A stretch of 64,000 bases of DNA from ZC4RG30 sp049841155 (GTDB lineage: Bacteria > Pseudomonadota > Gammaproteobacteria > Steroidobacterales > Steroidobacteraceae). Location of the stretch: the NCBI GenBank assembly GCA_049841155.1, contig JASGHI010000003.1, positions 1,736,001-1,800,000 on the forward strand. Reading direction: 5' to 3'. Both the position numbers and the translations under genes were made by a program. The notes under the pieces were generated by a model. That model had not been told where the DNA came from, ran no database searches, and saw nothing but the letters and a program-made list of their open reading frames with translations. Positions 48,614 through 58,429 of the stretch are shown one piece after another; within the stretch, counting starts at the first letter, position 1, and every line of letters starts with the position of its first letter.

Positions 48614-49894
48614 ATGATCACCGATACGGGCACAGCGATGAAGCAGGCAGGCAGCGGCACCGGATACGCCCCCGAACTGCGGGGATTCGTATTCGCGCTG
48701 TTCTTCGTCTTCGGAGGCATCACCAGCCTCAACGACATCATCATCCCCAAGCTCAAGGCGCTGTTCACGCTGGGCTACGCCGAGGCCATGCTGGTGCAGT
48801 CGGCATTCTTCGCGGCCTACTTCGTAGTTTCGCTGCCGGCCGCAGCAGTGCTGCGCCGCATCGGCTACATGCGCACGGCCACTCTGGGCCTGCTGCTGAT
48901 GATGCTGGGCTGCCTGCTGTTCGTGCCGGCCGCGCGCGCGGCCACCTTCCCCCTGTTCCTCGGCGCACTGTTCGTGCTGGCCGCCGGCATCACCACCGTG
49001 CAGGTGGTGGCAAATCCGCTGATCTCGCTGCTGGGCCCGCTCCGGACCGCACACAGCCGCCTCACCTTTGCACAGGCCTTCAACTCCCTGGGCACGACGA
49101 TCTTTCCCTACGTGGGCGCAGCACTGATCCTCGACACTGCGCTCGATGCCCGGGATCCGGCCGAGCTCAGCGGCACCGACCTCAGCGCCTGGCGCGCCGC
49201 CGAGGGAGCCGTTGTCGGCCACACCTACATCGGCCTCGCCGTGGCACTGGCCGTGCTGGTCGCGCTGGTATGGGGGTTCCGCAGACGGCTGGTGGAAACT
49301 CCCGCGCCGCGGCAGAACATCCTGCGCGCCTTCGGGCTGCTGCGGCAGCCGCGCTTTGGTTTCGGCGTCCTGAGCATCTTCCTGTATGTGGGCGGCGAAG
49401 TGGCCATCGGCTCGTCCATCGTCAACTACCTGATGCAGTCGTCCGTGATGGGACTCACCGCGCGCGCGGCGGGCGAGCTCGTGGCCTTCTACTGGGGCGG
49501 CGCCATGGTGGGCCGGTTCATCGGCGCCTACCTGATGCGGTTCATCTCGCCGGGCAAGCTGCTCATGAGCGTGGCCACGATGGTGCTGCTGATGCTGCTG
49601 GTCTCTGCCAACGCCACCGGCAAGGTTTCAGGCATATCGCTGCTGGCCATCGGCCTGTTCAATTCCATCATGTTCCCGACCATCTTCTCGCTGGCCTGCG
49701 AGGGCCTCGGTGACCGCGCAGCCGAGGGCTCGGGCATCATCTGCGTGGCCATCGTGGGTGGAGCGGTCGTGCCGCTGCTGCTGGGCGCGGCGGCTGACGC
49801 CTGGGGGCTGAAGGCGGCACTGTGCGTGCCGGCGCTGTGCTATCTCGGCATCCTGCTGTTCGGGTGGCTGGCGCGCCGGCCGGCCGTCAGCTGA
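48614..49894 (+). CDS. FHS-family sugar:proton symporter (FucP/GluP-like MFS)
   Basis: This 426-residue permease has 12 predicted helices. The first has the FHS-type LFFVFGGITSLNDIIIPKLK. The motif FAQAFNSLGTTIFPYVGAAL is close to the conserved QAFNSLGTT of fucose, glucose and galactose permeases, and FNSIMFPTIFSLACEGLGD comes late. It would import a hexose or deoxyhexose. The second gene downstream, on the opposite strand, is a TonB-dependent receptor, but no sugar catabolic gene adjoins it. Confidence 0.9.
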   Translation: MITDTGTAMKQAGSGTGYAPELRGFVFALFFVFGGITSLNDIIIPKLKALFTLGYAEAMLVQSAFFAAYFVVSLPAAAVLRRIGYMRTATLGLLLMMLGCLLFVPAARAATFPLFLGALFVLAAGITTVQVVANPLISLLGPLRTAHSRLTFAQAFNSLGTTIFPYVGAALILDTALDARDPAELSGTDLSAWRAAEGAVVGHTYIGLAVALAVLVALVWGFRRRLVETPAPRQNILRAFGLLRQPRFGFGVLSIFLYVGGEVAIGSSIVNYLMQSSVMGLTARAAGELVAFYWGGAMVGRFIGAYLMRFISPGKLLMSVATMVLLMLLVSANATGKVSGISLLAIGLFNSIMFPTIFSLACEGLGDRAAEGSGIICVAIVGGAVVPLLLGAAADAWGLKAALCVPALCYLGILLFGWLARRPAVS

Positions 49895-49922
49895 CGCCGC
49901 CGGCCTGAAGGCCCGCCGCGGC

Positions 49923-51098
49923 TCAACAGACGGCGCGCAGCGCCGCGATGAACGGCTCGACGGTACGCCCGGTGAGCCCCGCCACATTGATGCGGCCCGC
50001 GTCGGTCATGTAGATCGCATGTTTTTCCCGCAATTCGCGCACCTGCTCGACGGTGAGCGCCAGCAGCGAGAACATGCCCTGCTGGCGCGCCAGCGCGGCG
50101 CAGTCGACAGCGCCGATGCGGCCATGCGCGCCGATGCGCCGGCGGACATCCTGCAGCCGGCCGCGCATGGCATCGAGTTCAGTGCGCCACTGCGCCGCGA
50201 GCCCAGCCGAACCGAGGATTTCCGCGACGATGGCCGCGCCGCAATCCGGAGGCATGGACCAGTTGCCGCGCGCCAGGCTCTGCAGATTGGAGCGCACCAC
50301 CACCGCATTGGGGGCATCGGCGGCAAGCACGTACAGCGCTCCGGTGCGCTCGCGGTACAAGGCAAAGTTCTTGTCGCAGGAATACGCGACGAAGGCCTCC
50401 GGCACATTGCGCAGCACGATGGCCGCACCGGCGCGGTCGGCCGCAAGGCCCGAGCCGAACCCCTGGTAGGCCAGATCGATCAGCGGCACGACGCCGCGGC
50501 GGGCAAGCGCGCCCGCGAGCTCCTGCCATTGGGCCGCGCTCAGATCCTCGCCGGTCGGGTTCTGGCAGCAGCCGTGCACGAGGAACAGATCGCCGGAGGC
50601 GGCATTCTCGACCGCCTGCAGCATGGAATCGAAACGCAAAGTCTGGGTGGGCACGTCGAACGTGCCGTAGGCGCGATACTGCAGACGCGCGGCCTCGAAG
50701 AACGCCCGATGAATGGGCCAGGTCGGTTCGCCCACCCAGATTGCGGCTCCCGGGCGGGCGCGCGTGGCGAGCTCGCCGGCAAGCCGCAGCGCCCCGCTGC
50801 CGCCCGGCGTCTGGATGCCGACGATGCGCTCCTGCGGAGCATCGGCATCGAAGATCACCGCCCGCAGGCACTCCAGAAATGCAGCGTTGCCCTCCGTTCC
50901 CAGGTAAGCCTTGGTCTGCTCGCGGGCGAGCAGCGCCTGCTGCGCCAGGCGCACCGCTTCCATTACCGGAGTCGCGCCGGTCTCAGAGCGGTATACGCCG
51001 ACGCCCAGATCGATCTTGCCCGGCCGCTCATCGCGACGGTGCAGGTCGATCAGGCGGAGGATGGGATCCGGAGGACAACTGGAAAGATGTTCGAACAT
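49923..51098 (-). CDS. Aspartate/aromatic amino acid aminotransferase (class I)
   Basis: This 391-residue PLP enzyme follows the AspC/TyrB pattern: DLGVGVYRSETGATPVM, YLGTEGNAAFLECL, QTPGGSGALRLAGEL, VHGCCQNPTGEDLS, the PLP lysine in YSCDKNFALYRERTG, and RINVAGLTGRTVEPFI with substrate Arg at the C-terminal end. The lysine is preceded by Asp where relatives mostly have Ser (SxSKN). The choice between aspartate and aromatic substrates cannot be made from sequence. ATG 51098 fits the AspC start MFEHL. Confidence 0.92.
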   Translation of the reverse strand: MFEHLSSCPPDPILRLIDLHRRDERPGKIDLGVGVYRSETGATPVMEAVRLAQQALLAREQTKAYLGTEGNAAFLECLRAVIFDADAPQERIVGIQTPGGSGALRLAGELATRARPGAAIWVGEPTWPIHRAFFEAARLQYRAYGTFDVPTQTLRFDSMLQAVENAASGDLFLVHGCCQNPTGEDLSAAQWQELAGALARRGVVPLIDLAYQGFGSGLAADRAGAAIVLRNVPEAFVAYSCDKNFALYRERTGALYVLAADAPNAVVVRSNLQSLARGNWSMPPDCGAAIVAEILGSAGLAAQWRTELDAMRGRLQDVRRRIGAHGRIGAVDCAALARQQGMFSLLALTVEQVRELREKHAIYMTDAGRINVAGLTGRTVEPFIAALRAVC

Positions 51099-51168
51099 GA
51101 GGTCGATCCTGATGGTCAGGGTGAGGCAGGCTGCCGCGATCTGCACGGGGCAGTCGCGACAGCCGCTT

Positions 51169-51188
51169 GGGCGCCCTCCCTGGCGCCC
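51169..51188. other. Small perfect hairpin between the TonB receptor and aminotransferase genes
   Basis: GGGCGCC (51169-51175) and GGCGCCC (51182-51188) pair around a six-base loop, 17 bp past the receptor stop. No U-tract follows on the minus strand, so it may be a weak terminator or an mRNA-stabilising structure. Confidence 0.35.
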
Positions 51189-51204
51189 GATGACGGTCAC
51201 GCCA

Positions 51205-53451
51205 TTACAGCGTGTGCAGCGTCATCTCCAGACCAAAGGTCCGCGGACGGTTGACGTACACCCAGGCCGGCGTGACGGTGTCGATCTGCGTGTTCACGCG
51301 GGCACGGGTGTCGCCGAGGTTGCGGCCGTAGAGCCGCAGGTCCCAGCGGTCGTTGAAAGACAGCGACGCCGAAGCATTGAATAGCGTGTACGCCGGGCTC
51401 GGGATGTTGAGGTTCTCCCGGTAGGTCACGTTCTGCACCTTGCCCACATGCTGCGCATCGGCATGCAGGTTCGCGCTCAGGTTCGTGTTCACCTGCCAGC
51501 CATAGTTGACCGAGCCGGACATCGTGAACCGCGGCGTGCCGGTGAGCTGCGTGCCGGCAACCGGCGCACCGTTGGCCTCCGGCAGCGCCTTGGTGAGCTC
51601 GGCCTTGAGCAGCGTCGCCGCCAGGTTCACATCCAGCCCGCGCATCGGACGCGCGGTGACCTCGAACTCCATGCCGTCGGACTTCGCGCACCGGCCCTGG
51701 CAGTTGAGCACGCCCTCGAAGGCGCCGTCGAAGAAGTCGCCGGAGAACTGCATGTCGTACCAGTCGATATGGTACGCAGCGACGTTCACCTGCAGGCGGT
51801 GGTCCAGCCACTCGCTCTTCATGCCCGCTTCGTAGTTCCACGTGTAGTCCGGACCGAACGAAGGCGGCAGCTCCGGCACCACCTGGTTGACCGTGCCGCC
51901 GGCACGATAACCCTGGGAAGCAGTGACGTATCCGAGCAGGTCGTCGGTGAACTTGTAGTTGAAGGCCAGCTTGTAGATCGCCTTGGACTCGTCGGCCTTC
52001 AGCGTGGTCACGGGCGAGAGCCCGCCCAGGCGCATGAAGCCGACGATGGTCTGCGCATGGTCGGTGCGGTCATTCTGGAATACGCGCGCGCCGCCGGTGG
52101 CCGAGAACTTCGGCGTGATGTCCCAGGTCAGCTCGCCGTAGGCGGCCTTCTGCGTCAGCTTGAAGTCGGCCGTGCGCTGGTACCAGGTATCAATGCTCGG
52201 ATCGATCAGGCCATTGATGGCATTGGTCTCGAAGAAGGCGTTGGCGATGTCCACCTTCCTGTCCTGGTACATCAATCCCAGCACTCCGTGCCACGGACCG
52301 GGGGAGCTGGTGACCAGGCGCACTTCGGAGGTGTTCATCTTGGTCTTCTGCCGGGACTCGAACACGCCGTTGGGAATGACCGGCACCGGCGGGAACGCAT
52401 CGATCGACTGCAGGAAGCTGAAGAAATACGGCAGGCCGGCGATGTCCTGGTCATCGGTGTTGTCGCGGTTGAACCAGGACTGCGCCACCGTCAGCGTGAA
52501 GGCATCGAAGTTGTGCACGTAGTTGAGGCCGGCCATCTTGGTGGCGTCCTTGCGCGGCTGGTGCGCATGGGCGTCGTTGGTCAGTGCGCCGGCAGCAGGC
52601 CAGAAAGTGGTGCCGACGGTGGCATTGAACGGCCGCTCGATGCCCTGATCCGCGGCATCCATGTTCTGCGACAGGAATTGCCCCGTCAGCGTGCCGCGAT
52701 CCGAGACCGCCAAGGTGGCATTCAACCGCATGCCCAGCTGATCGACGCTGTTGACGTCCTTCAGACGCAGGTAGGAGTTGTCGATGAAACCGCCGTCGTG
52801 GACCTTGTAGCCCACCAGGCGCACCGCCAGCCTGTCGTCGATCAACGGCATGTTGATCATGCCCTTGATCCCGTAGTTGGACGAACCGTGATCGGTGGCG
52901 GAGCCATCCAGCACCACCTTGCTCTCGACCTTGGAGAGGTCAGCCTGCTTGGTGATCACGCGGACAACGCCGGCCAGTGCGGACGAACCATAGAGCGTGC
53001 TCTGCGGTCCGCGTAGCACTTCGACGCGGTCGGCATCGAACACATAGAGGTCGGTCTGGCGACCTGCTGCAGCCGCGGCGCTTTCGCCGGAGCCGGTGGT
53101 CGGCATGCCGTCGTAGTAGAGGCCGACGGTGGATTCGCCCGCGCCCACCAGGCCGCGGATGAAGATGGTCTTCTGGCCCGGGCCGGCGTCGATCACGTTG
53201 AGGCCCGGAACGTTGCGCGAGATGTCCATGAACTCGGTGATGTCGCGCTTCTCGAGTTCCGCGGAGCCGAGCACACCGATGCTCGCTCCGACCGACTGCA
53301 GTTTCTCGCCGCGGTAGTTGGCCGTGACGACGACCTCATCGAGCTGGGTGGCGCCCGCGTCAGCAGCCTGTTGGGCGAGCGCCATGCCCGAATGTGCTAT
53401 CGCACCCAGGATGGCCAGTCTGACGGCGTTGCGTGCTGTGGCATTGCTCAC
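51205..53451 (-). CDS. TonB-dependent outer-membrane receptor
   Basis: This 748-residue receptor has a signal peptide (LAILGAIAHSGMALAQ) and a TonB box region (LDEVVVTANYRGEKL). The plug domain has FIRGLVGAGESTVGLYYDG and VEVLRGPQSTLYGSSALAGV. A 22-strand barrel follows, ending in an aromatic/hydrophobic C-terminus (FGLEMTLHTL). It resembles the large class whose ligands range from siderophores to glycans, steroids and nickel. The GTG start has GAGGAA 8 bp upstream. Confidence 0.95.
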   Translation of the reverse strand: MSNATARNAVRLAILGAIAHSGMALAQQAADAGATQLDEVVVTANYRGEKLQSVGASIGVLGSAELEKRDITEFMDISRNVPGLNVIDAGPGQKTIFIRGLVGAGESTVGLYYDGMPTTGSGESAAAAAGRQTDLYVFDADRVEVLRGPQSTLYGSSALAGVVRVITKQADLSKVESKVVLDGSATDHGSSNYGIKGMINMPLIDDRLAVRLVGYKVHDGGFIDNSYLRLKDVNSVDQLGMRLNATLAVSDRGTLTGQFLSQNMDAADQGIERPFNATVGTTFWPAAGALTNDAHAHQPRKDATKMAGLNYVHNFDAFTLTVAQSWFNRDNTDDQDIAGLPYFFSFLQSIDAFPPVPVIPNGVFESRQKTKMNTSEVRLVTSSPGPWHGVLGLMYQDRKVDIANAFFETNAINGLIDPSIDTWYQRTADFKLTQKAAYGELTWDITPKFSATGGARVFQNDRTDHAQTIVGFMRLGGLSPVTTLKADESKAIYKLAFNYKFTDDLLGYVTASQGYRAGGTVNQVVPELPPSFGPDYTWNYEAGMKSEWLDHRLQVNVAAYHIDWYDMQFSGDFFDGAFEGVLNCQGRCAKSDGMEFEVTARPMRGLDVNLAATLLKAELTKALPEANGAPVAGTQLTGTPRFTMSGSVNYGWQVNTNLSANLHADAQHVGKVQNVTYRENLNIPSPAYTLFNASASLSFNDRWDLRLYGRNLGDTRARVNTQIDTVTPAWVYVNRPRTFGLEMTLHTL

Positions 53452-53693
53452 TGTGTAGTTCCTCGTTGGCGATTGTTGCTATTTTGATACTGCAGGACCG
53501 TCATGCCTTGCGTACTGGCATCGGCCGGAGCCGCTCCCGGGTGACGGGAGATCGCCATGCATGGAACGGTTGCATTTCGGCAGTCTACGCGTGATGAGGT
53601 GAAACGTTAAGAACTAAACAAAGTGCGCGCAGCCAATGCGTCGTGCGTTTCGTCACGCGAGATTGTGGCAGCAATACAACAATGACGACTGCG

Positions 53694-55094
53694 TCAGGAG
53701 AACAGCTTGCCGGGATTCAGGATGCCCCTGGGATCCATGGCGTGCTTGATCGCGCGCATCAGTGCGATCTCCGCTTCACTGCGCGAGAAGTGCAGGAACG
53801 GGATCTTCAGCGAGCCGATGCCATGCTCGGCGGAAATCGAACCGCGGCGCATCGCGACGAGGCCGTACACCGCGTTCTCGATGACCAGCTCCGGAACATC
53901 ATGCCCGGACATACGCACCGACACGTGCAGGTTGCCGTCGGCCACATGGCCGAAGAACAGAGCCGAAAGCTCCGGCCAGCGTGACGTGAGCTCGGCGCGG
54001 ATCTCGTCGGCCAGCGCGCCGATCTCGCCGGTGGGTACACTCACGTCGAAACCCAGCTGCGGCCAGTGCGAAGTTCTGGCCCACTCGCCAGGTGAATCGC
54101 GGATGGCCCACAACTCGGTGGCCTCGCGCTGCGACTGCGCGACGACGGCATCGGTGACGATGCCCGCCTCGAGGGCTTCGGCAATCAGCGCCTCGTAACG
54201 TTCCTGGTCCGGCTGCGGATCAGTGCCCAGTGTCTCGATGAGCACATAGGCGCCGCTGCCCGGCGGCAGTGGCGGCTTGCGGCCCATGTCCACGGTGGCG
54301 AGCTGGTAGAAATCCGGCCACATCACCTCGTAGGCTGAAAGCTGCGCGCCCAGCGCGCTGCGGGCGCGCTTGAGCAATTCGAGCACGGCGGGATAGTCGG
54401 TGACGGCGCAGATGCCGGTGCAGGAGCTCCTGGGCTTGGGGAACAGCCGCAGCACCACGGCGGTGATCACACCCAGCGTGCCTTCGGAACCGATGAACAG
54501 CTGCCGCAGGTCGTAGCCGGTGTTGTTCTTGATCACCTTGCGCAGCGCGTCGATCACTGTGCCGTCGGCCAGCACGGCCTCGACGCCCAGCACCAGGTCA
54601 CGCGCCATGCCATAGCGCAGCACGCGGTTGCCGCCGGCATTGGTGGCGACATTGCCGCCGATCTGGCAGGAACCGCGCGCGCCCAGATCCAGCGGGAAGA
54701 ACAGATCCGCCGCGTCAGCCGCCTTCTGCACCGCCTCCATCGCGACGCCGGCCTCGACGGTGATCGTGCCCGCTTCGGCGTCCAGCTCCTTGATGGCGCG
54801 CATGCGTTCCAGCGACAGCACCACGCAGGGGCCGACAGGTACGGCGCCGCCGGCAAGACCCGTAAGCCCGCCCTGCGGCTGCACCGCCACGCCGTGCTCG
54901 TTGCAGTAACCCAGTACGGCGGCAACCTGCTGCGTGCTGCGCGGATACACCAGCGCGAAAATGCCGACGTCCGCGCGGCCGCGGATGTTCTGATCATGGA
55001 TGTGCCGTTCCAGACTCACCGCGTCCGGCGCCACGGCCCCATCCGTCCCCACGAGGGCCTGCAGATCCGCCAGCACATTCTTCCCGTCGGTCAT
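53694..55094 (-). CDS. FAD-linked oxidoreductase, GlcD / D-2-hydroxyglutarate dehydrogenase type
   Basis: This 466-residue flavoprotein oxidises a D-2-hydroxy acid. It has FAD-binding motifs PQGGLTGLAGGAVPVG, DLGARGSCQIGGNVATNAGG and LFIGSEGTLGVITAVV. The C-terminal domain has the metal/substrate residues of FFGHVADGNLHVSV and ISAEHGIGSLK. Candidates are D-lactate, D-2-hydroxyglutarate and glycolate. It closes a large operon, overlapping the DUF4175 gene by 4 bp, a pairing with no obvious metabolic logic. Confidence 0.9.
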   Translation of the reverse strand: MTDGKNVLADLQALVGTDGAVAPDAVSLERHIHDQNIRGRADVGIFALVYPRSTQQVAAVLGYCNEHGVAVQPQGGLTGLAGGAVPVGPCVVLSLERMRAIKELDAEAGTITVEAGVAMEAVQKAADAADLFFPLDLGARGSCQIGGNVATNAGGNRVLRYGMARDLVLGVEAVLADGTVIDALRKVIKNNTGYDLRQLFIGSEGTLGVITAVVLRLFPKPRSSCTGICAVTDYPAVLELLKRARSALGAQLSAYEVMWPDFYQLATVDMGRKPPLPPGSGAYVLIETLGTDPQPDQERYEALIAEALEAGIVTDAVVAQSQREATELWAIRDSPGEWARTSHWPQLGFDVSVPTGEIGALADEIRAELTSRWPELSALFFGHVADGNLHVSVRMSGHDVPELVIENAVYGLVAMRRGSISAEHGIGSLKIPFLHFSRSEAEIALMRAIKHAMDPRGILNPGKLFS

Positions 55095-58000
55095 CGATTG
55101 CCGCCCAGTCTCCGGTAGTACTCGGCAACATTTTCCCGATACCGGCCCGGGTCGTCGACCACATCTGCGCGGGCGGCGGGCGATGCGCCCGCGGCCAGTT
55201 CCGCGCGCAGCGCCGCGAGCTCGAGCTGATCCACCAGGCTTGCCATCTGTTGATACTCCGCAGCCATAGGATCGGTGCCGGCACGCCGCATGCGCTCCGA
55301 AAGTTCGCGCAGCGCCGCCAGGTCCGGACTGGCGAGCGAACCGGGCTGCAGCTGTTGCCGCAATTGCCCCAGGCGCTCGCTGCTGGCGCGCACCTGCGGC
55401 TGCAGATCCGTGCCCGGTGCGCTGCGCGCGCCTTCCATGGCGCGCCGCAATTCGCCCAGTTCGGCCAGCAGCTCGCCAGTCGCAGCGCGGCCTCCGGCTC
55501 CCCCTCCTCCGCCGCCGCCGCGGTTTTCGCCTGCCGCAAGACTGGCTGCATCGCCCAGGCCGTTCGCGAGCTGCTCCAGCGATTGCGTGATGAGTTCGTC
55601 GCGCATGACGGCCTGCGCCCCGCGGCCACGCTCGAGCTCCAGCGCGCTGCGCGTCAAACCGGCGGAGGTGCCGGCCTCATCCAGCGCGGCGCTTTCCCGC
55701 GCCACCCGTTCGCTGGCCTGCGGCGTACGCTCACGGCCACCTTGCTGTGCCTCACGCATCTGGCGCTGCAGGGCCTCGACTCCGGATTGCAGCGCGCGTT
55801 TTTCGCCGGCGAGCCGTTCGGCCTGTTCGCCATCCAGCCCCCCTGCGGCATTGCCCGGACCGGCGATGCTTGCGGGCGGACGGTTGGCGACCGCCGCACG
55901 CAGTTCCTGCTCCGAGCGCCGCTGCCGGTCGAGCAGCGAGCGCGCGGTGCGCTCCATGTCCCCGAAGGATTCACCGATGGCCTGCTGGCGCGAGCGCTCC
56001 AGCTGCTCGCGCGCGCGCTCCAGCTGCTGGCCGGCACGGCGCACGTCCTGCGGATCACCGGATTGCATGTTGCGCATGGCCTGCGCCACCTGCTGGGCGG
56101 CATCGGCGGCCGAGGATGAAGAGGCCGAACCTTGCTGGCCACCCTGTTGACCACCCTGCTGGCCACTCTGGGGCTGGCCGGGGCTGCCGCGCTGCTGCTG
56201 CTGCGCCAGCTGCTCGAGCTGGCGGCGCAGTTCTTCGGCTTCGCGGCGCAGCTGCTCCTGCTGCCAGCGCTGCGCCTCGGGCTGCGCGGCATTGCGGCCC
56301 GCCTCGCGCGCCAGCTGCTCCTGGCGGCGCGCCAGCTCGCGCAGTTTACGCGCCGTCTCGTCCTGGGCCTGGCTGCGCTGCTGCGCCGTCATCTGCGGTT
56401 CGGTCTCGTACTGGTTCTTTTCCAGGTCCAGTTCCAGTTCGGTCATCTCCGCGACATCGCGGCCGGCCTGCCCGCCGCCACCGCCGCCCGCGGCATTGCG
56501 CTGCATGGCCACCTGGATGTCGCGGAAAGTGGATTCGGCGCGCAGCAGGTGCTGCAGCGCGCGCTGCTCATGCGCCACCGCCTGTTCCAGATTGCGTTCG
56601 CCGAGGCTCTGCGCCGCCGGGCGCATGGCCTTTACTGCTTCGGCGAGGCTGTCGACGAAACTGCGCACGTTCTCGTCCACGCCGGTGAGCAGGCGCGCCT
56701 GCGCGCGCTCCACCAGCGTATTGGCCTGCTCCGCAAGCGTGTTCTGCACCTCGGCCAGCATGCGGGCGCTGTCGGCGCGGCGCTCGGCCTCGCGCTGTTC
56801 CGTGGTCGGCGCGGCGCGCTGCAGGTTCCAGGTGGCCAGCAGCACCTCGCGCTGACGCTGCGAGATCGCGCCTTCGTCCTCGCCGCCCCCGGCACCTCCG
56901 CCACCGCCACCGGCCTGCGACTGCGTGAAGCGCCGGTCGAAGGGCTGCACCTGGATGAGGAACAGATCCGTCTGCACGCTGTGGCGGCGGTCGCGGGCCA
57001 CGGCGTAGTAGCTGACGAGATCTCCCGGCACCAGCAGCGGCGCGGCGCCTCCCGGCCCGGGCTGCTGCATCTCTTCCAGACGCAGCAGCGCGGCGGCACG
57101 GGCATCGGCTGCGCCGGCATCGAGCTTCTCGCTGCGCCACTGGCCGCCGTTGACCGAATAGCGCAGTTCCAGCCCTTCGAGACGGAAATCATCCTGCGCC
57201 GTGACGCTGACCGGCACCTCTTCGATGCTGGTCGCGTGGTAGTCGCGGCCCGGCCGCAGGATCTGCACCTGCGGCGGCTCGTCCGGCACCACGTCGATCG
57301 CGAAATCCTCGGTGAGCGCCACCACTTCATCACCGAAACGCGTGGCGATGCGGTAGTGGCCCGGCGCGCTGACGGTGAGCTCGCCCTTCGAGGTGACGCC
57401 GCTCTGCCGCATGCCATCCTCGCTGCCGTTCACCACCAGCAGCGGCGCCTGCATCGGCGTATTCGTCACCACCTCGAGCGCGACACGCGTGCCTTCGACG
57501 GCGCGGATGTCGCCGCCCGCCTCCTCCATGCGCGCCTTCATGCCCGTCCAGGAAGGGTAGTTGTAGCTGAGCCGCAGGCTCTGGATCTGCGGCAGGTCCA
57601 CCACTTCCACGCGGTGCTCGCGGCTCTTCAGACGGCCCGCACTCACGTAGTAAGTGGCCGGCTCGCGCAGCGCAAACAGCGTGAAGGCATAGCCGCCCTT
57701 GCCATCGGCCTCCATGGGCGCTGCCTCCCAGGCGCCGTCGGCGCCGAAGCGCACATGCAGCTGCACCTCGCCGGCGCCGCCCCGCACCAGCGCACTGACC
57801 GGCAGATCCTGGTTGCGCCGCACGGTGACATCGCCGGGCCGCACGGCGATGCCGCCCGCGGCCTCCGCCACGCGCTGCGCCGAGGGCTGCACACCCAGCC
57901 ACAGCCGGCGCGCGCCATCGCCCCACAGACCCGTACCCGCAATGATGAGCGCGCCGAGCAGGCCTGCCGCCGCCAGCGCCGCGGCGACCGGCAGCGCCCA

Positions 58001-58429
58001 GTTCCTCAAAGGCACGGCCGTGGCAACCGGCGTGCGCGCGGCAATGACACCCGCATCTTCGGCGAGCAGACCGATGAGCGGCGATGCCGCGCCTTCGGCT
58101 TCGCGGCGGCGCTCCTGCAGGTAGGTCTCGATGCGTCCGCCCTGATCAGGCAGCGCGCGTTCCAGCAGGGCTGCGCCGTCATCGCGGCTCTCGCGCCGCA
58201 GCACCCACCACAGGCCGCCGATGCAGATGCCAAGAACCGCGGCTCCGAGGATGCGCGCCGCGAGCACCACGGCGGGAGCAAACCCGGTGCGGCCCAGCAC
58301 GAAGGCGGCCAGCAGAGTCAGCAGCAGCAGCGCAAGCAACGCCGCGGCCGCGCCGCGTGCATAGAACACGCGCCGCAGTCCGGCGCGTACCTGGTCCAGA
58401 TATCCGTCAAGTTCGGTGCGCGGATTCAT
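55091..58429 (-). CDS. DUF4175 (TIGR02302-like) large membrane protein
   Basis: This 1112-residue protein has two N-terminal transmembrane segments (about residues 25-75) and a third at about 148-175. A periplasmic beta-rich part follows (SLRLSYNYPSWTGMKARMEE, EVPVSVTAQDDFRLEGLELR), then a long Gln/Arg/Glu-rich helical region with short GQQG repeats and a glycine-rich linker. This architecture is that of DUF4175 proteins. Their function is unknown. The gene is between a BatA-type protein and a flavoprotein with 4-bp overlaps on both sides. Confidence 0.85.
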   Translation of the reverse strand: MNPRTELDGYLDQVRAGLRRVFYARGAAAALLALLLLTLLAAFVLGRTGFAPAVVLAARILGAAVLGICIGGLWWVLRRESRDDGAALLERALPDQGGRIETYLQERRREAEGAASPLIGLLAEDAGVIAARTPVATAVPLRNWALPVAAALAAAGLLGALIIAGTGLWGDGARRLWLGVQPSAQRVAEAAGGIAVRPGDVTVRRNQDLPVSALVRGGAGEVQLHVRFGADGAWEAAPMEADGKGGYAFTLFALREPATYYVSAGRLKSREHRVEVVDLPQIQSLRLSYNYPSWTGMKARMEEAGGDIRAVEGTRVALEVVTNTPMQAPLLVVNGSEDGMRQSGVTSKGELTVSAPGHYRIATRFGDEVVALTEDFAIDVVPDEPPQVQILRPGRDYHATSIEEVPVSVTAQDDFRLEGLELRYSVNGGQWRSEKLDAGAADARAAALLRLEEMQQPGPGGAAPLLVPGDLVSYYAVARDRRHSVQTDLFLIQVQPFDRRFTQSQAGGGGGGAGGGEDEGAISQRQREVLLATWNLQRAAPTTEQREAERRADSARMLAEVQNTLAEQANTLVERAQARLLTGVDENVRSFVDSLAEAVKAMRPAAQSLGERNLEQAVAHEQRALQHLLRAESTFRDIQVAMQRNAAGGGGGGQAGRDVAEMTELELDLEKNQYETEPQMTAQQRSQAQDETARKLRELARRQEQLAREAGRNAAQPEAQRWQQEQLRREAEELRRQLEQLAQQQQRGSPGQPQSGQQGGQQGGQQGSASSSSAADAAQQVAQAMRNMQSGDPQDVRRAGQQLERAREQLERSRQQAIGESFGDMERTARSLLDRQRRSEQELRAAVANRPPASIAGPGNAAGGLDGEQAERLAGEKRALQSGVEALQRQMREAQQGGRERTPQASERVARESAALDEAGTSAGLTRSALELERGRGAQAVMRDELITQSLEQLANGLGDAASLAAGENRGGGGGGGAGGRAATGELLAELGELRRAMEGARSAPGTDLQPQVRASSERLGQLRQQLQPGSLASPDLAALRELSERMRRAGTDPMAAEYQQMASLVDQLELAALRAELAAGASPAARADVVDDPGRYRENVAEYYRRLGGNR

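Noticed and set aside
48614..53451. A sugar-utilisation locus formed by the FHS permease and the TonB receptor
   Set aside because: They are on opposite strands and separated by an aminotransferase, with no glycoside hydrolase or sugar kinase, so a common substrate cannot be supported.
56120..56180. Short tandem repeats in the DUF4175 gene
   Set aside because: They encode a GQQG linker inside an intact frame and look like ordinary low-complexity coding sequence, not a CRISPR or mobile repeat.
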